Shown one piece after another: positions 54,167-61,894 of a stretch of 64,000 nt of DNA. The position numbers and the translations under genes were made by a program. Source of the stretch: an uncultured Spartobacteria bacterium (lineage in GTDB: Bacteria > Verrucomicrobiota > Verrucomicrobiia > Chthoniobacterales > Chthoniobacteraceae). The stretch lies in assembly GCA_903919125.1 (NCBI GenBank), contig CAIXGS010000014.1, forward strand, positions 1-64,000. The letters run 5' to 3'. Position 1 is the stretch's first letter. Each line of letters begins with the position of its first letter. The notes under the pieces were generated by a model. The model had not been told where the DNA came from. It worked only from the letters and a program-made list of their open reading frames with translations, and searched no databases.

Positions 54167-55802
54167 ATGCTGTCGCCCTTCGATACTCTGCCGCTATCGC
54201 AGGAAGAGCGTAACACTTGCCATTCTTTGGTTTCGGGATCAGCTCAAGTTTGCCCGCCTTCACGAGCTTCGTCATTAGGGGTGCGACATCGTTTTTACTG
54301 AGTCCAAGTTCCTTGAATTTCAGTTTCAGGTCTTCGGTTGTCATCAGCCAGAGTTCGGGATTATCCCCCTCAAGTTTGTTCGCGAACAAAGCCAAGATTT
54401 CTTCGTCTGCTGGAATCCGTTTTGCTGTCCCAGATGGCTTCACTTTTGCCTCATTAAGTCTTTCCACATCAACGCAATCTGCAATTTCCCATCGTAAAGG
54501 TGACCGCCTGCTCTTATCGGGTACGCTATGGCGAATGAGTTTTACCGAAGACGCCGCCCCCTCAGCATTGATCCACCCCAGACGGCCCGTTCTTTTTACT
54601 ACACGGAGATTGAACAAGTCGGGAAGATCGGTTGCGTCGATCCAAAGACCGCTTCGCATCCAGTTGGCAATGTCAGCGCCTCCCGCCATCGCGTACTGCA
54701 TATCGCTGGCTTTCCAGCCCTCTCGTTTCTGATTCGTTGTCTTTGAGGTGTGGTGTACCAGCACGCATCCGCACCCAAACTGGCGAAGGAGTTTCGTCAG
54801 CCCGTTACGAAGGAAGGATATCAGTGCTTTGGGTTCGGTTGGGCTATCCCCCAAGTACGCACTTAGACAGTCAATTACGAGCAGGTCGGGGCGTTCTGCC
54901 TCAAGATAATGGCTGACAGCGACCTCAAGGAAATCCGAACCACTGAGGTGGTCGATTGTCACGAATCTAAGCCTCTCAGTGAATGTTGCCTCGTCTCCTT
55001 CCATGAGGTCCCCGATTGCACCCTGTAGCTGCTCGTGAAGGTCGCCGTCATCGTTCTCAGCTTGAATCACGAGGATTTTCAACGGCCCGGAAGGCTTTAT
55101 GTGAAGGTAAGATTCGCCCCGAGCAAAAGCCGCACAAAGCCCGGCAGTGAGGGTGGACTTACCGACTCCAGAGGGACCAACCAGTAGCATTCCACCACCC
55201 CTGCAAAGGAAGCGGTCACCAATTAGTGTCTCGCCCTCGTCAGGCGGAGACGTGAGGATTTCCAACGCCGTTTTGACCGGAGGTAAACGTCTTCGATCGG
55301 GATGTCCATTTTTTACGATTTCGCGCAATTGATCCAAGTGGGAGAGATCAATCTGACCGCTTTCATGCCCTTGTTTTACCAGATCAAAAGCGATTTGTTC
55401 ATTCCGTTTGATTTGAGCATTTTTAACGCTCTTAATCGCATTATCCAGAAAGAGTTGACAGGACTCAGCCTGTATTGCTGCGTGAAAAACGTCCCGACTT
55501 ATTCCTCGCCCCTCCGCCCAAAGCGAAAGCCTTTCATAACTTGCAGGCTGATCTAATTTGATCAGACGGGCTAGTTCGGAAAAAATCAGTGTGTGTTCGG
55601 GATTAAAAAACGAGTGTTCATCAATGCCCGCTGCCTCTAGTTTTTTCAAAACGCCTTTGTCTTGATAGACTGAGGTGATCAGAACTCGTTCCGAAGATGT
55701 TTCACAGAAAGGCTGTCTGGAAAAAGCTCCATGGGCAGCCCCGTCTTGTCTGAGAAAGAAAAGTGGGGACCCACGACGGATGGAATCATGGAAGGTTGCC
55801 AT
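54105..55802 (-). CDS. RepA/DnaB-like replicative ATPase
   Basis: From the ATG at 55802 this is a 565-residue protein with a DnaB-N-like helical domain (about 40-130), a RecA-like AAA_25 domain with Walker A GPSGVGKST at 209-217, a Walker B-like LLVIDCLSAYL and the VLVHHTSK sensor motif, and a C-terminal winged-helix-like region. RepA-like ATPases of this kind replicate plasmids and integrated satellites. The preceding HTH gene ends five bases from this start, so the two are cotranscribed. A longer in-frame start at 55868 would overlap that gene and is less likely. Confidence 0.82.
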   Translation of the reverse strand: MATFHDSIRRGSPLFFLRQDGAAHGAFSRQPFCETSSERVLITSVYQDKGVLKKLEAAGIDEHSFFNPEHTLIFSELARLIKLDQPASYERLSLWAEGRGISRDVFHAAIQAESCQLFLDNAIKSVKNAQIKRNEQIAFDLVKQGHESGQIDLSHLDQLREIVKNGHPDRRRLPPVKTALEILTSPPDEGETLIGDRFLCRGGGMLLVGPSGVGKSTLTAGLCAAFARGESYLHIKPSGPLKILVIQAENDDGDLHEQLQGAIGDLMEGDEATFTERLRFVTIDHLSGSDFLEVAVSHYLEAERPDLLVIDCLSAYLGDSPTEPKALISFLRNGLTKLLRQFGCGCVLVHHTSKTTNQKREGWKASDMQYAMAGGADIANWMRSGLWIDATDLPDLFNLRVVKRTGRLGWINAEGAASSVKLIRHSVPDKSRRSPLRWEIADCVDVERLNEAKVKPSGTAKRIPADEEILALFANKLEGDNPELWLMTTEDLKLKFKELGLSKNDVAPLMTKLVKAGKLELIPKPKNGKCYALPAIAAEYRRATASVVQPSTKTTRTTGITAPNK

Positions 55803-55806
55803 ATTC

Positions 55807-56082
55807 TTAGCGTCCCCCCTTTTCCGTAATTGGCTTTTTCCGATAAGAACGAAGCGCGGCAAGCACATCGTCTAGTTCGTACGCTATCGACCTGTGGCCT
55901 GTTTTGATGAAAGGGATGATACCCCGCGCTCTATAGGTTCTTATGGTGGGAAGGGACGCCCCCAGACAAGAAGCGAGAGCTTGGTCACCATAAATCAAAC
56001 AGCAATTAAAAGCACCTAGTTTGATCTTAGGTGCCCTATCCATCGAACCGCCCTCGGAGAGGGCGTCTACGTTAAATCTCAT
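55807..56082 (-). CDS. Excisionase/AlpA-like HTH protein
   Basis: This 91-residue protein has a MerR/excisionase-type helix-turn-helix (ALASCLGASLPTIRTYRARG, then IPFIKTGHRSIAYELDDVLAAL), the standard pattern of HTH_17 proteins used as excisionases or regulators by integrative elements and phage satellites. It lies between the integrase and the RepA-like gene on the same strand. It may activate excision or control the rep gene. Confidence 0.75.
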   Translation of the reverse strand: MRFNVDALSEGGSMDRAPKIKLGAFNCCLIYGDQALASCLGASLPTIRTYRARGIIPFIKTGHRSIAYELDDVLAALRSYRKKPITEKGGR

Positions 56083-56407
56083 AACAAGGTCTCCTGAAAA
56101 GACCTGCTCAATACTTTTTAACTGACACTGACACTAAAAACTAACGCTAACAACTGAGAGATTTATCGATGGATATATAATTATGATACTTCTTGAGCAG
56201 GTAACAACTATCTTCCGAAAAACCGCGTCATCTTGGGACGCGATCTTATCGGTTCGGTTAACCGCTTTTCACGGCCCATCACTCGATGGGTGGAATCGCA
56301 ATAGAACCGACTTACGAGGATATTAATACTATGGATTCATTTTGCAGACAATCCGATTCATTGAAAAATTATTTAGGCTGATGTCGAGGTGAAAAAGCGA
56401 TCTTCAG
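56083..56407. other. Gap between integrase and HTH gene
   Basis: There is no supported gene in these 325 bases. They carry a short GCGTC/GACGC hairpin near 56225-56245, downstream of the integrase, and must hold the promoter of the HTH-rep operon. Confidence 0.45.
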
Positions 56408-57625
56408 TCAGCCCACATTTAGGCATTCCACTTTCAAGACAGTGCTTGGACGAACCGCCCAGAATGCGTGTGCAGCAACCTCAGTAGTATGCTTCCGGTA
56501 GTGCCTCACTAGCATGTCTTTAGTGCTGTGCCCCATCGCGTCGCGGCAGCGGTCCTCATCCCGGTGGATCGTCATCCAGTATGATGCGTAACTGTGGCGC
56601 ATCACGTCCTGCGGCCAAGGTGTGATGCCAGCCGAACGCTGAACTTTCCTTCGCCGGACCACGTGATTGCGTGGAGGGGTTACTGCCCCAACTTGGGGGG
56701 GCGCGATGTACCGCAACCAATCACTCAAGGTTTCCTCAATCGGAATGTATCGATCCCTGCCCGTTTTCGAGACCTCGACAGGAATGTGGATTTGGCCGCT
56801 GCCCCCTCCGAACACGTGCTGCCATTGCAGTTTTAGAAGTTCATCCGTTGGGCGTATGCCCGCGAAGAGGGCGAGGGCATAATATCCCAACAATTCAGGA
56901 TCAATTTGAATGCATGTTGCCAGAAGGCGTGTGGCCTCATCGGGGGTAAGGATGGCGATCTCGGTGTGCTTGGTGTCGGCAAACATCGTGGATGCCTCAA
57001 TGGGCACCGTATCAAGCAGGGAATTAGGAGGACGCTGGCACCAGTTGAAAAATGCCCGCAGCACCCGCAGAAGCCCATTGCGAGCATGCGCCTTCTCCGG
57101 CTTAACCGTTACGTTAAGAGCGTGCTCCACGTCAGCTGCTGTAATGTCGCAGACCATTCGATCAAACAGCACCTCAAACCGAGGTAGCGTGTATTTGACC
57201 TGTATCGCGTATTTTTCACTGGTCTGCTTCCCTTTGCGGGTCCGACTCAAATTCCATGCCTGCCATTCCTCGAAAGCAGCCTTGAAGGTCTTGCTCCGCC
57301 CCCGGCGGTCTCTGCTTTTGATCAACTCGGTGACGGCCTGCAGCAAAATGGATTCATCTTCGTTTGGGAGATGGTTGCCGATCATCGAGAAAGCCTTGGC
57401 TGCCAGTTCTCTTTGGGTACGGGATAATTCCGCCCCTCCATTGCCATCGTTGTGAATCCGCGTTTCCTCCGCTCGGACGAAGGCTTCGGCCTCGAGCTTG
57501 GTAGCGAAGAACACGGTCTCCGCTTTCCCGCTGAGGCTCAGTGCAGCGGGAGTGGACACCCGCCAACTTTTCGCGCCCTTCGCCTTCTTGTTTTTATCCT
57601 GCCAAATGCTGAACCCGCTCTTCAT
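56408..57625 (-). CDS. Tyrosine-family site-specific integrase
   Basis: This 405-residue recombinase has a SAM-like core-binding domain (about 115-195) and a catalytic domain with the first Arg in LFAGIRPTDELLKLQW, Lys in VSKTGRDRYIP, the Arg-containing DVMRHSYASYW and the final GHSTKDMLVRHYRKH with the nucleophilic Tyr. The usual first His of the HxxR box is replaced by Asp (DVMR). The gene starts about 110 bp from the right attachment repeat and reads inward, the normal place for an integrase, and it should recombine the 52-bp tRNA core. Confidence 0.94.
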   Translation of the reverse strand: MKSGFSIWQDKNKKAKGAKSWRVSTPAALSLSGKAETVFFATKLEAEAFVRAEETRIHNDGNGGAELSRTQRELAAKAFSMIGNHLPNEDESILLQAVTELIKSRDRRGRSKTFKAAFEEWQAWNLSRTRKGKQTSEKYAIQVKYTLPRFEVLFDRMVCDITAADVEHALNVTVKPEKAHARNGLLRVLRAFFNWCQRPPNSLLDTVPIEASTMFADTKHTEIAILTPDEATRLLATCIQIDPELLGYYALALFAGIRPTDELLKLQWQHVFGGGSGQIHIPVEVSKTGRDRYIPIEETLSDWLRYIAPPQVGAVTPPRNHVVRRRKVQRSAGITPWPQDVMRHSYASYWMTIHRDEDRCRDAMGHSTKDMLVRHYRKHTTEVAAHAFWAVRPSTVLKVECLNVG

Positions 57626-57629
57626 GCGT

Positions 57630-57687
57630 ACTCAGGTACTGGCAGGTACTGGAAATTACTAGTACTTTATCTGATTATGAATCAGAA
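57630..57687. other. Right integrase arm sites and degenerate core copy
   Basis: ACTCAGGTACTGGC (57630-57643), exactly as at the left end, is followed by another CAGGTACTGG. At 57670-57687 TCTGATTATGAATCAGAA matches the start of the 52-bp core at 16 of 18 positions, perhaps an older or decoy crossover site. Confidence 0.5.
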
Positions 57688-57734
57688 TTACACAGTATCC
57701 AACAGAAGCAGAGTACGTTACAGAAGGCGTTTAT

Positions 57735-57786
57735 TCTGACTACGAATCAGAAGGTTTTAGGTTCAAGTCCTAACGGGTGCACCACT
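57735..57786. other. attR, 52-bp core repeat
   Basis: This is identical to 35435-35486 and is the displaced 3' part of the tRNA-Arg gene, without its 5' half. Confidence 0.92.
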
Positions 57787-57934
57787 GAGCGACAGGGGGT
57801 TGCGCAAGGTTAAGGGTAAGTCACCATACGGTGATGTATTGCCAGAATACGGTAAAAAATTCCATTTTTTTCGCGTTCACTTCAGGAAGTGAAACGTCAG
57901 TTGTTATCCCCCCTGCAATGGGCTATGGTCAGGA

Positions 57935-58144
57935 ATGCTCCAGACCGTTGAAGCCGAGATCGACGAACACGGACAAATTCGTCTCCTAGAACCGCTCACT
58001 GTGACTCATCCCAGTAGAGTGTTAGTGACGATCCTTCCCTCGCATCCCAAGGAGGAGAACGAAACCGCGTTGCTCAGTGAGGCTTCTCTAGCCGCGGACT
58101 GGAATCGCAAAGAGGAGGACGAGGCATGGGCACACCTTCAGTAG
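57935..58144 (+). CDS. Antitoxin of a MazF-type module
   Basis: This 69-residue protein begins as a beta-rich AbrB/MazE-like strand pair (VEAEIDEHGQIRLLEPL, then RVLVTILP) and ends with the acidic tail LSEASLAADWNRKEEDEAWA that wraps the toxin in known complexes of this group. Its stop overlaps the toxin start by 19 bases, the usual coupling for antitoxin-toxin pairs. It sits just outside the integrated element. Confidence 0.85.
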   Translation: MLQTVEAEIDEHGQIRLLEPLTVTHPSRVLVTILPSHPKEENETALLSEASLAADWNRKEEDEAWAHLQ

Positions 58145-58458
58145 GCTCCGTTGTTCTCGTGCCCTTTCCATTTTCGGACCTTTCAAATTCAAAGAAAAGA
58201 CCAGCAGTCGTAGTTGCCAGTGCTGGTCGGGGAGATTGGATTTTGTGCCAAATCACAAGCAATCCCTACTCAGACTTCAACTCTATACCTCTTGATTCCA
58301 AGGACTTTGTGCAAGGGCGACTTCAAATACGGAGTTACGCAAGACCAGCCAAGCTGTTTACCGCAAACGAGTCTCTCATCATTTCAGCGGCAGGTCAGCT
58401 CACAGCGGATGCGCTTCAATTAATTCGGAATCAGATTATTACACTGCTTTCGGCATAG
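58126..58458 (+). CDS. MazF/PemK-type mRNA interferase toxin
   Basis: This 110-residue toxin has the family opening GSVVLVPFPFSDLSNSKKRPAVVVA and a catalytic-strand pattern with LCQITSNPY and SYARPAKLF. It would cut mRNA at short sequences when released from its antitoxin. The start overlaps the antitoxin's 3' end. Confidence 0.92.
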   Translation: MGTPSVGSVVLVPFPFSDLSNSKKRPAVVVASAGRGDWILCQITSNPYSDFNSIPLDSKDFVQGRLQIRSYARPAKLFTANESLIISAAGQLTADALQLIRNQIITLLSA

Positions 58459-58600
58459 ATCACTACGCGAACATCAGCCGTTAGCTCAAATTTCGCTCAC
58501 CGATAGGGGGGACAACGGAACCAAGGGCCTCTGGCAGGGCAATCAACGCATTCGTCTCTTTCACATTTCTTGCTTCAAAGAAAGGTGCTAGAGTTGGTGC

Positions 58601-58801
58601 ATGGAAAAAGCCGTGATCCAAGCCCAACTGCCTCCAGAACTCATGGCTCGCGCCCTTTCTTTTGTCGAAGAAGGCTGGGCATCCAATCTGGACGAACTCC
58701 TTGTCGAATCTCTGCGGCGCTTTCTGGAATCACACTCTTCTCGAATGACGGAGTCTTTTGTCATGTCAGATGTTCAATGGGGACTGACTGGCAATGACTG
58801 A
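58601..58801 (+). CDS. Orphan antitoxin-like protein
   Basis: This 66-residue protein has a ribbon-helix-helix-like N-terminus (VIQAQLPPELMARALSFVEE, then LDELLVESLRRFLESH), as in antitoxins of VapBC or ParDE modules. The usual adjacent toxin is absent: the next sequence is an IS3 remnant, so the toxin gene may have been lost by IS insertion. The ATG has no close Shine-Dalgarno sequence. Confidence 0.55.
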   Translation: MEKAVIQAQLPPELMARALSFVEEGWASNLDELLVESLRRFLESHSSRMTESFVMSDVQWGLTGND

Positions 58802-58807
58802 AAATGA

Positions 58808-59079
58808 GAGGTGGCACGCTAAAACGGAGCCAGTGAGATCGTCAGCTTGAGGAGGGGCCGCCTTGGGGAGAAAATAAAGAACCCCAATGAAAACAATACG
58901 CAGAGATTACAGTGCCGAGTTTAAGGCGCGAGTGGCCCTCGAGGCCATCAAGGGCCTCAAGACAGTGCAGGAAATCGCCGCCGAAAACCACGTCCATCCT
59001 ACCCAGATCACTGAGGTGGCACGCGAGACGGAGCCAGCGAGATCGTCAGCTTGAGGAGGGACCACCTTCGGGAGAAAAT
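58808..59079. repeat. Direct repeat pair flanking an IS3 remnant
   Basis: The stretches 58808-58875 and 59013-59079 are about 68 bp each and match at most positions (GAGGTGGCACGC, GAGATCGTCAGCTTGAGGAG, GGGAGAAAAT). They flank the 5' part of an IS3 orfA. Recombination between two IS leaders would explain the arrangement. Confidence 0.7.
58887..59054 (+). pseudogene. IS3-family transposase OrfA, truncated
   Basis: A frame of 55 codons starts [20 protein letters not shown] and continues [21 protein letters not shown], the normal N-terminus of IS3-family OrfA with its HTH. After that it runs into the second direct repeat and stops. OrfB and the right end are missing. Confidence 0.8.
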
Positions 59080-59182
59080 GAAGAGCCCGGTCATGCTACC
59101 GAGATTCGCAGCCGCCAGCCCGGGCCGGCCTCCCCGCCAAGAAGGGTTTCCCTGAACCGCCGCTCTGGGTCACAGTCTTGGG

Positions 59183-60676
59183 ATGAATTCGTCCGTTGCC
59201 CCGTTTGCTTTTGAGAACAGCTTCCTGCGAATGCCGGACCATTTCTATGCGCGCATCGCTCCCACGCCCGTGGTCGCTCCCAAACTGCTCGCCCTGAACC
59301 GTCCCCTTTGTGAAGAATTGGGCGTTTCGTACCAAAGCCTTGCTCCAGTTGCCGAAGTGCTTTTCTCCGGCAATCAAATCCCGGAGGGAGCCGCCTCCAT
59401 CGCCCTTGCTTATGCGGGACATCAATTTGGGAACTTTGTGCCTCAACTTGGGGACGGGCGGGCCATCCTCCTTGGAGAAATCCTCACCCCGCGTGGAGAA
59501 CGCAAGGACATCCAACTCAAAGGCGCTGGCCCCACCCCCTTCTCGCGACGCGGCGATGGACGGGCCGCGCTCGGACCGGTGCTCCGAGAGTTTCTGGTAA
59601 GCGAAGCCATGCACGCCCTCGGAATTCCCACTACCCGCGCCCTCGCCGCAGTGGCCACAGGCGAACCCGTCTACCGAGAGGAGACCCTGCCGGGCGCGGT
59701 CCTGACGCGGGTCGCCGCAAGCCATATCCGGGTGGGGACCTTCGAATACTTTGCGGCGCGGGAGGACTACCGAGCAGTGGAAACGCTGGCGCGGCATGTG
59801 ATCGCGCGGCATTACCCCGAGCTTGAGGCGCTGGAGAACCCTTTCCTTCCCTTGCTCGAAGCCGTGGCTCAAAAACAGGCCGCCCTCATCGCCCGCTGGA
59901 TGCTCGTTGGCTTTGTTCACGGCGTAATGAACACCGATAACATGAGCGTCTCGGGCGAAACCATCGACTACGGCCCTTGCGCCTTCCTCGACCCTTACGA
60001 TCCTGCGACCGTGTTCAGCTCCATCGACCGGGGCGGCCGCTACGCCTTCGCCAACCAGCCCGCAATCGCGCAATGGAACCTGGCGCGCCTTGCTGAAACG
60101 CTTGTCCCCTTGATCCATTCCGACACCGAGACTGCCTTGGAAATGGCAACCGCTGCCATCCACAAAATCCCAGAATACTTTGAATCCCACTGGCTCGCAG
60201 GCATGCGCCTCAAGCTTGGCCTCTATTCTGAGGAGCCCGGTGACAAGGAACTCGCTCAGCGGCTGCTCTCCGCCATGCACGATGGGGGAGCGGATTTCAC
60301 CCTGACCTTCCGCCGTCTCAGCCAGCTCTGCGACGCCACGCCCGAAACCGACAAAGGCGACGGACCAGCCGCTCTTTTTTCCAAGCCCGACCTGTTTCAT
60401 GACTGGGCGCAAGATTGGCAGTCCCGTCTGCACAGAGAGCCTCCGCTTCCCAGCGAACGCGCTGTCCGAATGCGGAGCGTCAATCCCGCACTCATTCCGC
60501 GCAACCACAGGGTCGAAGAAGCGCTCGCCGCGGCGGTCCGGCACGGGGATCTGCGCCCATTTGAAACCCTTAGCCGCGCACTGGAAAAGCCGTACTTGGA
60601 CCTACCCGAATTCGCGCACCTCGCGGAGCTACCGCAACTCGGGGCGGGTCCCTACCGGACTTTCTGCGGAACTTGA
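59183..60676 (+). CDS. selO: Protein adenylyltransferase SelO
   Basis: This 497-residue pseudokinase-fold enzyme transfers AMP from ATP to Ser, Thr or Tyr of protein substrates, with a role in oxidative stress. Family landmarks are the YAGHQFGNFVPQLGDGRAILLGE segment (partly: AGHQFGNFVPQLGDGRA), the glycine-rich KGAGPTPFSRRGDGRA, catalytic HGVMNTDN and the metal-binding DYGPCAF. It ends in FCGT, a normal C-terminus. The length fits. It seems to stand alone. Confidence 0.95.
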   Translation: MNSSVAPFAFENSFLRMPDHFYARIAPTPVVAPKLLALNRPLCEELGVSYQSLAPVAEVLFSGNQIPEGAASIALAYAGHQFGNFVPQLGDGRAILLGEILTPRGERKDIQLKGAGPTPFSRRGDGRAALGPVLREFLVSEAMHALGIPTTRALAAVATGEPVYREETLPGAVLTRVAASHIRVGTFEYFAAREDYRAVETLARHVIARHYPELEALENPFLPLLEAVAQKQAALIARWMLVGFVHGVMNTDNMSVSGETIDYGPCAFLDPYDPATVFSSIDRGGRYAFANQPAIAQWNLARLAETLVPLIHSDTETALEMATAAIHKIPEYFESHWLAGMRLKLGLYSEEPGDKELAQRLLSAMHDGGADFTLTFRRLSQLCDATPETDKGDGPAALFSKPDLFHDWAQDWQSRLHREPPLPSERAVRMRSVNPALIPRNHRVEEALAAAVRHGDLRPFETLSRALEKPYLDLPEFAHLAELPQLGAGPYRTFCGT

Positions 60677-61158
60677 GACACCTTTTGGGCGGATAGACGG
60701 TTGCGGATTCGCCGTTTTCACGAAGGGTTGGCTAGTCCTTTTTGTTTGGTTCGCCTTCTTGCGAAATCTGTGTAATACCATCTCTCTTAGGCTTGAGGAG
60801 GGTTCAAAGACCTCAGTACCTGGGCGCGCGGAGCCCTAGCTCCGCAATGACTGTCTGAGTTTATGGAGCGTCTAAGCGGAGCTGGGGCTCCGCGGTCCCG
60901 GGAGAGAAGGACCAGTTTTCTTCAAGATTTGGTGTAATCAGGAAATGGAATCCTGCACCCCAACCAACATTCGCTCACGAATCTTGCCTAAGGAAGTGAA
61001 CACTCAGTCGCGATCAATAGCAATGAAGCGCCGCGTCATGTTCCCAACTGGGCACCTCAAATGGCACTTGCGACACTCTTCTTTGACGTCGTATTCAGCG
61101 AAATCCATTTGTTTAAGCTACCCGCCATCAATGGTGCTACGGACAAATCCCGCCTCGC
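60677..61158. other. Gap with a hairpin repeat
   Basis: No supported gene lies between the converging selO and the next reverse gene. The region holds the hairpin at 60827-60894. Confidence 0.5.
60827..60894. repeat. Imperfect inverted repeat, 19-bp arms
   Basis: CGCGGAGCCCTAGCTCCGC and GCGGAGCTGGGGCTCCGCG pair with one mismatch around a 30-base loop. Outer bases CCTGGGCG/GTCCCGGG extend the stem imperfectly. It may be a REP-like or small mobile hairpin, or a bidirectional terminator after selO. Confidence 0.6.
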
Positions 61159-61860
61159 TTAACTGAGCAACAACAGACGGGGCGGATCCCCAGGCCGCGT
61201 CTCGGGGGCGCGATGGATACACGGCGGTACCGGATTTCCCGAGTACTCCACCCCGATACGCCACAAATTATACAACCCAAACGAATAGGGAGTCGCCCCG
61301 ACCACCGGAGCATAGTGCAGGTCGAAACAGTTCTCGTTAAGAAACTCCTCGAAACCGGCATCGTCCGCGCCCCCATAAAGGGCAAGCAACTGTGCGCGAG
61401 TTTCGGGAATGTCCACCTTACGCAAAGCATCCTCGTTGCGAAGTCCTTCACTCGAGGGGCCAAGGTAGGTGCATAAATAGGTGTCCATCTGCTCGGTCGC
61501 GCTGTCCGCGTGGAAGGAATACACATCCGTTGCGACTGGGCCGTCCTCGGATTCGCGCAGGTACCCGTTGATGCAATCCAGCACAGGAGCCAGATCCATC
61601 TCGCGCAGAAGCCGCTGGTCCTCAAGCAGCACCTCAATTGCAAGCCGCCCGGCATCTCCTGCTTTAATACCTCTGAGTTGTTCGTCCTCAATCGTGTTAA
61701 TTCCAGGTCCCAACGCCAAAAGCCGCGCCACTTCCGCAAAGTCGCCGTGAAGAGTCCGCGTCCAGCAAGCTGCGTTCACGCCACCTTCAAACGGAATACT
61801 CACGAGCTCATCAAAGCTGCTAGCCCTCTTGATCCGAAAATAATCAGGGAACGAAAACAC
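61159..61860 (-). CDS. Conserved protein of unknown function
   Basis: This 233-residue soluble protein has conserved-looking motifs: YSFHADSATEQMDTYLCTYLG in the middle (H-x-D with a later His-rich end), and PPCIHRAPE near the C-terminus before a short basic tail. The H-x-D plus later IHRAP pattern recalls DUF1826 or 2-oxoglutarate oxygenase-like folds, but I am not sure of the family. It precedes nothing on the same strand within 34 bases except the cytochrome-WD40 gene upstream, so the two may be cotranscribed. Confidence 0.6.
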   Translation of the reverse strand: MFSFPDYFRIKRASSFDELVSIPFEGGVNAACWTRTLHGDFAEVARLLALGPGINTIEDEQLRGIKAGDAGRLAIEVLLEDQRLLREMDLAPVLDCINGYLRESEDGPVATDVYSFHADSATEQMDTYLCTYLGPSSEGLRNEDALRKVDIPETRAQLLALYGGADDAGFEEFLNENCFDLHYAPVVGATPYSFGLYNLWRIGVEYSGNPVPPCIHRAPETRPGDPPRLLLLS

Positions 61861-61894
61861 GGCTACAATTTGTTGGCACAGTCCCTCAGACTGT

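Larger units (their letters stand above)
35435..57786. mobile_element. Integrative element in tRNA-Arg with defence cargo, 22.3 kb
   Basis: The element is bounded by a perfect 52-bp direct repeat (35435-35486 and 57735-57786), which gives a unit of 22300 bp. The integrase gene lies beside the right end, reading inward, and is preceded in its operon direction by excisionase-like and RepA-like genes. Integrase arm-type repeats (ACTCAGGTACTGGC) are present near both ends. Other cargo comprises a terminase-small-subunit-like gene, a sigma-like factor, exported proteins and a six-gene antiphage-like operon. No transfer genes or phage structural genes are seen, so it must rely on another element or phage to move. 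Confidence 0.9.

Noticed and set aside
59096-60544. Reverse frame of 482 codons opposite selO
   Set aside because: selO is unmistakable; the antisense frame is long only because of codon bias.
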